Assembly: GCA_963642885.1 (NCBI GenBank)
Contig: CAVIJI010000043.1
Span: forward strand, 1 to 17,960
DNA: 17,960 bases
Source: UMGS1696 sp963642885
GTDB taxonomy: Bacteria > Bacillota > Clostridia > Oscillospirales > CAG-272
Direction: 5' to 3'
Below the pieces are notes generated by a model. The model saw only the letters and a program-made list of their open reading frames with translations. It was not told where the DNA came from and ran no database searches. A program made the position numbers and the translations under genes. Numbering within the stretch: position 1 is the stretch's first letter; every line of letters starts with the position of its first letter. Below are positions 14,712 through 17,960 of the stretch, piece by piece.

Positions 14712-16165
14712 ATTGTGCCTCCGTCTCTCGGAACAACGAGCCAAGAGCCTTTACCGTTTTTTGTTACCTCATCAAGACTTTTACCTGTGTGTTCCGCTAT
14801 AATATCAGCTACTCGCGGTGAGCAGAAACCGCCCTGACATCTTCCCATGCCCGCACGAAGACGTTTTTTCATCATATCAACCGTTACCGCGGGGATAGGT
14901 GATGTGAGTGCATCAAGTATATCGCCTTCCGTAACGGTCTCGCATCTGCAGATGATTTTTCCGTAAGCACTGTTCATTTCGCATGCTTTTGCTTTTTCTT
15001 CATCGGTAAGACGATTCCATTGCTTGTGATTTCCGTCTGCGCGTCGTGTGGGAATATAATTGCTTTTCTTAACGAGCTTTAATCCCGCTTCCTCAAGGAG
15101 TGAGACGAGATACTCGCCGGTTGCGGGAGATGCGGCAAATCCGGGGGATTCGACTCCGACCGCATGAATGACATTGCCGAGCTGTTCGGATTGTTTAATG
15201 TAGAAGTCGTATATATCGGGAGTGGGACGTACACCTGCGAATGATGTAATCACGTTTCTTAAATTAATCGAGGGCATAATACGGCGCGCACCCTCGCTTA
15301 TTTCGTCAAGACCGGGTGCGGTTGTACTCTTATCGTCACCGTCCGAAATAGGATATGCGTTAGGTCCGACTATAATATTTCCGTCCACCGTAGGACTTAC
15401 GAGAATACCCTTGCCTCTGGAAGAAGGGCACACGAAAAGCGTTGAGTGAGCTATATCACCGCACGACTTGTCGAGAATCATATATTCACCTCTGCGAGGC
15501 GTTATACTGATAGGGAAGTTGTTTTCGCCGAGAATTTTCGCTACTTCAACCGAGTGAACACCCGCACAGTTGACTATATATTTCGCACCTATCGTATCAA
15601 CTCCGTTGGTGACATAGTGAACATCCCCTGCGGTTGAAACATCGGTTACTTTGAAGTTGAGGAAAAACTTAACACCGTTTGTAGCTGCGTTTTCCGCTGC
15701 CGCGATTGTTATACCGTACGGACAGGTGATGGCTGCGGAAGGAGCCCAAAGAGAGGCGGTTGCTTCGGGGGAAACATTCGGTTCCATTTCACGGAGCTTG
15801 TCGCCCGAAATAATCTCCAAACCTTCGATGCCGTTCTCGACACCGCGTTTGTATAATTCCTTTAAGTGAACAGTGTCGCTTTCTCCGAAGCCGATAACGT
15901 GCGAACCGACATTTTTGAGCTCGACTCCGAGCTGTGCCGCAAGCTCCTTCATGAGCTTGTTTCCGCGTACGTTCAGCTTGGCTTTGAGCGTGCCGGGCTT
16001 TGCGTCGTAACCGGCATGTACTATAGCGGAATTGGCTGCCGTAGCACCTGTGGCAACATCGGAGCCCATATCAACCACGGCGACGTTGCAATTGTATTCG
16101 GATAAAAGGCGCGCGGTCATAACACCGGTACATCCCGCACCAATTATCAGGACATCATATATCAT
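14708..16165 (-). CDS. GlpA-like FAD-dependent dehydrogenase with C-terminal BFD-like [2Fe-2S] domain (anaerobic glycerol-3-phosphate dehydrogenase type)
   Basis: FAD enzyme of the DAO superfamily; by family it would oxidise glycerol 3-phosphate to dihydroxyacetone phosphate, but related proteins act on other 2-hydroxy acids or amino acids, so the substrate is not proven. The 485-residue product has the FAD fold IIGAGCTGVMTARLL (7-21), the ATAANSAIVHAGYD segment (41-54) and FAGVRPTPD / GVESPGFAASPATGE near the FAD C-terminal lobe. A bacterioferritin-associated-ferredoxin-like domain follows, with C406-x-C408 and C443-x4-C448, able to bind [2Fe-2S]. GGAGG (16174-16178 complement) lies 8 bases before the ATG. 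First gene of a three-gene operon with 4-base overlaps. No glpK or glpF is in view. Confidence 0.9.
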   Translation of the reverse strand: MIYDVLIIGAGCTGVMTARLLSEYNCNVAVVDMGSDVATGATAANSAIVHAGYDAKPGTLKAKLNVRGNKLMKELAAQLGVELKNVGSHVIGFGESDTVHLKELYKRGVENGIEGLEIISGDKLREMEPNVSPEATASLWAPSAAITCPYGITIAAAENAATNGVKFFLNFKVTDVSTAGDVHYVTNGVDTIGAKYIVNCAGVHSVEVAKILGENNFPISITPRRGEYMILDKSCGDIAHSTLFVCPSSRGKGILVSPTVDGNIIVGPNAYPISDGDDKSTTAPGLDEISEGARRIMPSINLRNVITSFAGVRPTPDIYDFYIKQSEQLGNVIHAVGVESPGFAASPATGEYLVSLLEEAGLKLVKKSNYIPTRRADGNHKQWNRLTDEEKAKACEMNSAYGKIICRCETVTEGDILDALTSPIPAVTVDMMKKRLRAGMGRCQGGFCSPRVADIIAEHTGKSLDEVTKNGKGSWLVVPRDGGTI

Positions 16166-16230
16166 ATAAAATTCCTCCCGTAATATACGGACCGTAAATT
16201 AATCTTAAAACATAGTTTGTGACTAATGTG

Positions 16231-16259
16231 ATAACACAATTCAACATAGTATAACACAA
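16231..16259. repeat. Direct 9-base repeats over the redox-operon promoter (candidate operator)
   Basis: ATAACACAA occurs at 16231-16239 and again at 16251-16259, start to start 20 bases, i.e. about two helical turns. On the minus strand the first copy met by RNA polymerase (16259-16251) overlaps the extended -10 element and the second lies at about +2 to +10. The copy at 16231 is also part of TGTGATAACACA (16227-16238), an inverted TGTG/CACA pair. Function as an operator is inference. Confidence 0.4.
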
Positions 16260-16276
16260 ACGTTTATGCAATACAA
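16248..16276 (-). promoter_or_regulatory. Promoter of the minus-strand redox operon
   Basis: On the minus strand TTGTAT (16276-16271), a 17-base spacer and TATACT (16253-16248), preceded by TG-N to make an extended -10. Transcription would start near 16241, giving a leader of about 75 bases before the GlpA-like gene. The leader includes a small palindrome, CCGTA-ATA-TACGG (16178-16190), that touches the ribosome binding site. Confidence 0.6.
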
Positions 16277-16339
16277 CAAAAAATCGAAAAAAATTTTTGT
16301 CAATAGTGCCAAAGTTATTCATCGAAAAATGTTTTGGTA

Positions 16340-16368
16340 TTGTTTTTATAAAAAATATATGATAAAAT
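16340..16368 (+). promoter_or_regulatory. Extended -10 promoter of the moxR operon
   Basis: TGATAAAAT (16360-16368) is an extended -10 element (TG-N-TAAAAT); 17 bases upstream stands a weak -35, TTGTTT (16340-16345). Transcription would start near 16375, about 38 bases before moxR. It is divergent from the redox-operon promoter in the same AT-rich 247-base gap. Confidence 0.6.
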
Positions 16369-16412
16369 AGCTTTCAGTAAAAAAAATTATTGTACAGAAC
16401 GGAGAATTAAAG

Positions 16413-17369
16413 ATGGCGAACAATGAAAGCTCTTATAAGGCGGCTCAAGCCTTGATTTCCGAGGTCGAAAAGGTAGTTATAGGTAAACACAACGAAATCG
16501 TAATTCTCGTTACGGCTATGCTTGCGGGAGGACATGTACTTATCGAGGACGTTCCCGGCACAGGTAAAACAACATTGGCGGCTGCTCTCGCACGTTCGGC
16601 AGGTCTTGATTTTAACAGAGCGCAGTTTACTCCCGACGTTATGGCATCGGATATTACGGGATTTAATGTATACAACAGACAGAAGGAACAATTCGAGTTC
16701 AGAGAAGGTTTGGTCATGACGAATATTTTGCTGGCGGACGAAATCAACCGTGCGTCACCTAAGACACAGTCTGCTCTGCTTGAGGCAATGGAGGAATCTA
16801 AGGTTACTGTCGACGGTGTAACATATAAGGTTCCCGATCCGTTTATGGTAATAGCCACACAGAACCCTACGGGTTATGTAGGTACATATCCGCTTCCCGA
16901 AGCACAGCTTGACCGTTTTGCCGTTCGTCTCTCCATGGGCTACCCGACGGAGGAGGAAGAGGTTAACATTATCAGCGGAAGAAAAAACGTAAATCCTCTT
17001 GATAAGGTAAATGCGGTTACAAACGTTGATATGATTCGCGAAATCAGAGCATCGATACGCGAGGTTGCTCTCGAAGATGAAATCTGCCGTTATATAGTAA
17101 GACTTATTCACGCTACACGTAAATCGTCCAAGCTTTCACTCGGAGCATCACCGCGTGCATCACTGCTTCTTATGAAGCTTTCACAGGCATATGCTTTCCT
17201 CAGAGGACGTGATTACGTACTTCCCGAGGATATAGCGTTTGTATTCAATCCCGGTATAGCGCATCGTATTGTTCTCTCACAGGAAGCAAGACTCAATCGT
17301 GAAACACAATCCGATATTCTCGCGGAGATTCTGCACAGCGTGGAAGCACCGTTCAAAACAAAAAGATAA
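16413..17369 (+). CDS. MoxR-family AAA+ ATPase
   Basis: Cytosolic AAA+ ATPase of the MoxR/AAA_3 type, thought to act as a chaperone that matures or activates partner proteins, often with VWA-type or DUF58 proteins. The 318-residue product has Walker A VPGTGKTT (47-54), Walker B ILLADEINRA (105-114) with D109-E110, the typical SPKTQSALLEAMEE, sensor 1 ATQNP (148-152), an arginine-finger region LDRF (166-169), and a C-terminal lid with LGASPRASLLL. The length is standard. The ribosome site GGAG (16401-16404) lies 8 bases before ATG 16413. The DUF58 gene starts 24 bases after its stop, so the two are an operon; the physiological client is unknown. Confidence 0.95.
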   Translation: MANNESSYKAAQALISEVEKVVIGKHNEIVILVTAMLAGGHVLIEDVPGTGKTTLAAALARSAGLDFNRAQFTPDVMASDITGFNVYNRQKEQFEFREGLVMTNILLADEINRASPKTQSALLEAMEESKVTVDGVTYKVPDPFMVIATQNPTGYVGTYPLPEAQLDRFAVRLSMGYPTEEEEVNIISGRKNVNPLDKVNAVTNVDMIREIRASIREVALEDEICRYIVRLIHATRKSSKLSLGASPRASLLLMKLSQAYAFLRGRDYVLPEDIAFVFNPGIAHRIVLSQEARLNRETQSDILAEILHSVEAPFKTKR

Positions 17370-17393
17370 ATATAATCACGGAAAGAACTGAAT

Positions 17394-17960
17394 ATGGATA
17401 ATTATATAAAAAGACCGCTTGTAAAATTTCATAAAGCGGCGATATTCTATGCTCTGCTCCTTGTTTTTTCACTGATATTCACTCAGGCTTTGAGAGCAAC
17501 GGCATCATCTGTTCTGTTCTGGTTTCTCGTGCTTGTACCGATTCTTTCACTGATATATGTGCTTGTAGGCAAAGCACTTGTCAGAATATATGTAAGCTCG
17601 ACAACTACAAAGGTAGACAAACTGACTCCGTTGGAATATGAACTGAGGATTGTCAATGCGTCACCGTTTGCATATCCGTTTATAGAGGCGGTTGTGAGTA
17701 TTCCGGAAAATGACGGAGTCAGATGTACCGAGCAATCCGTTAATATGTCTCTCGCACCTCTTGCAGCATATTCGGTTAAACGTGAGACTTCGTTTAAATA
17801 CAGAGGCACATACGATATAGGTGTACGCTGCTTGTATATTTCGGATTTTCTCGGACTATTCTCGATACGATTGGATGCTTACATATACGAGAAAATAATG
17901 GTATTTCCGAGAAAACTCGATATGGATATAAAAATGCAGACATCCGCATCCGATATACCG
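17394..17960 (+). CDS. DUF58 domain-containing membrane protein (partial, runs off right edge)
   Basis: The first 189 codons of a protein whose frame stays open to the window end. It starts at ATG 17394, 24 bases after moxR, with GGAAAG (17380-17385) 8 bases upstream. Two membrane segments (about 14-31 and 41-59) are followed by a beta-rich domain. The pattern YRGTYDIGV (136-144), ISDFLGLFSI (149-158) and VFPRK (170-174) is the characteristic entry to DUF58 proteins (RGxYxxG, D-x-x-GLF, VxPR). The DUF58 domain proper, a VWA-like fold with a metal site, would lie beyond the window. MoxR-DUF58 pairs are often followed by a transglutaminase-like membrane protein; that cannot be seen here. Confidence 0.88.
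   Translation, partial: MDNYIKRPLVKFHKAAIFYALLLVFSLIFTQALRATASSVLFWFLVLVPILSLIYVLVGKALVRIYVSSTTTKVDKLTPLEYELRIVNASPFAYPFIEAVVSIPENDGVRCTEQSVNMSLAPLAAYSVKRETSFKYRGTYDIGVRCLYISDFLGLFSIRLDAYIYEKIMVFPRKLDMDIKMQTSASDIP

Noticed and set aside
14712..14744. Upstream start for the FAD oxidoreductase
   Set aside because: It adds an Arg-rich 11 residues that are only the other reading of the GlpA-like C-terminus; ATG 14711 has GGAGG at 6 bases.
16298..16303. Perfect minus-strand TTGACA as the redox-operon -35
   Set aside because: No -10-like hexamer stands at usable spacing; the extended -10 promoter at 16248-16276 is better.
1..17960. CRISPR arrays, insertion sequences, phage genes, tRNA or rRNA
   Set aside because: No regularly spaced repeats, transposase-like frames, terminal inverted repeats or structural RNA signatures were seen on either strand.

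Overview
The window looks like chromosomal DNA of a low-to-moderate GC Firmicute, most likely a clostridial (Ruminococcaceae/Oscillospiraceae-like) gut anaerobe. This rests on the division and cell-wall (dcw) gene order, strong AGGAGG-type ribosome binding sites, a PASTA-carrying class B penicillin-binding protein, and a clostridial-type GlpA-like/FAD-oxidoreductase/DUF1667 operon. The taxonomic call is inference; no rRNA or other marker is present. I see no insertion sequence, phage gene, tRNA, rRNA or CRISPR array.

Region 1 (about 95-12960, + strand) is a dcw cluster: mraZ, rsmH, ftsL-like, class B PBP (ftsI/spoVD-like), murF, mraY, ftsW, murG, ftsQ/divIB, ftsZ. A sigma-A-type promoter stands before mraZ, a candidate one before the PBP gene, and a good one before ftsZ. 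A strong intrinsic terminator follows ftsZ. Together the products make lipid-linked peptidoglycan precursor (MurF, MraY, MurG), polymerise and cross-link it at the septum (FtsW plus PBP), bridge the divisome (FtsL, FtsQ) and build the Z ring (FtsZ); MraZ and RsmH are the usual regulator and rRNA methylase at the head. murE, murD, murB, murC and ftsA, often found in or near such clusters, are not here. FtsL, FtsW and FtsQ each carry a long, basic, apparently disordered cytoplasmic N-terminal tail, and FtsZ ends in an atypical C-terminal peptide.

Region 2 (12978-16276, - strand) is a three-gene redox operon transcribed towards ftsZ: a GlpA-type FAD dehydrogenase with a C-terminal BFD-like [2Fe-2S] domain, a pyridine-nucleotide-type FAD oxidoreductase, and a small four-cysteine DUF1667 protein. 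The genes overlap by 4 bases (ATGA) at both junctions, which suggests coupled translation of a complex. The operon ends in its own terminator, back to back with the ftsZ terminator.

Region 3 (16166-16412) is a divergent AT-rich promoter region. It has a good promoter for each side and a pair of 9-base direct repeats 20 bases apart lying over the redox-operon promoter.

Region 4 (16413-17960, + strand) starts a MoxR AAA+ ATPase / DUF58 membrane protein operon; the DUF58 gene runs off the right edge. Most of the window is well-known housekeeping machinery. The items most worth checking are the FtsZ tail, the N-terminal tails, the structured 209-base spacer where murE would be expected, and the operator-like repeats.
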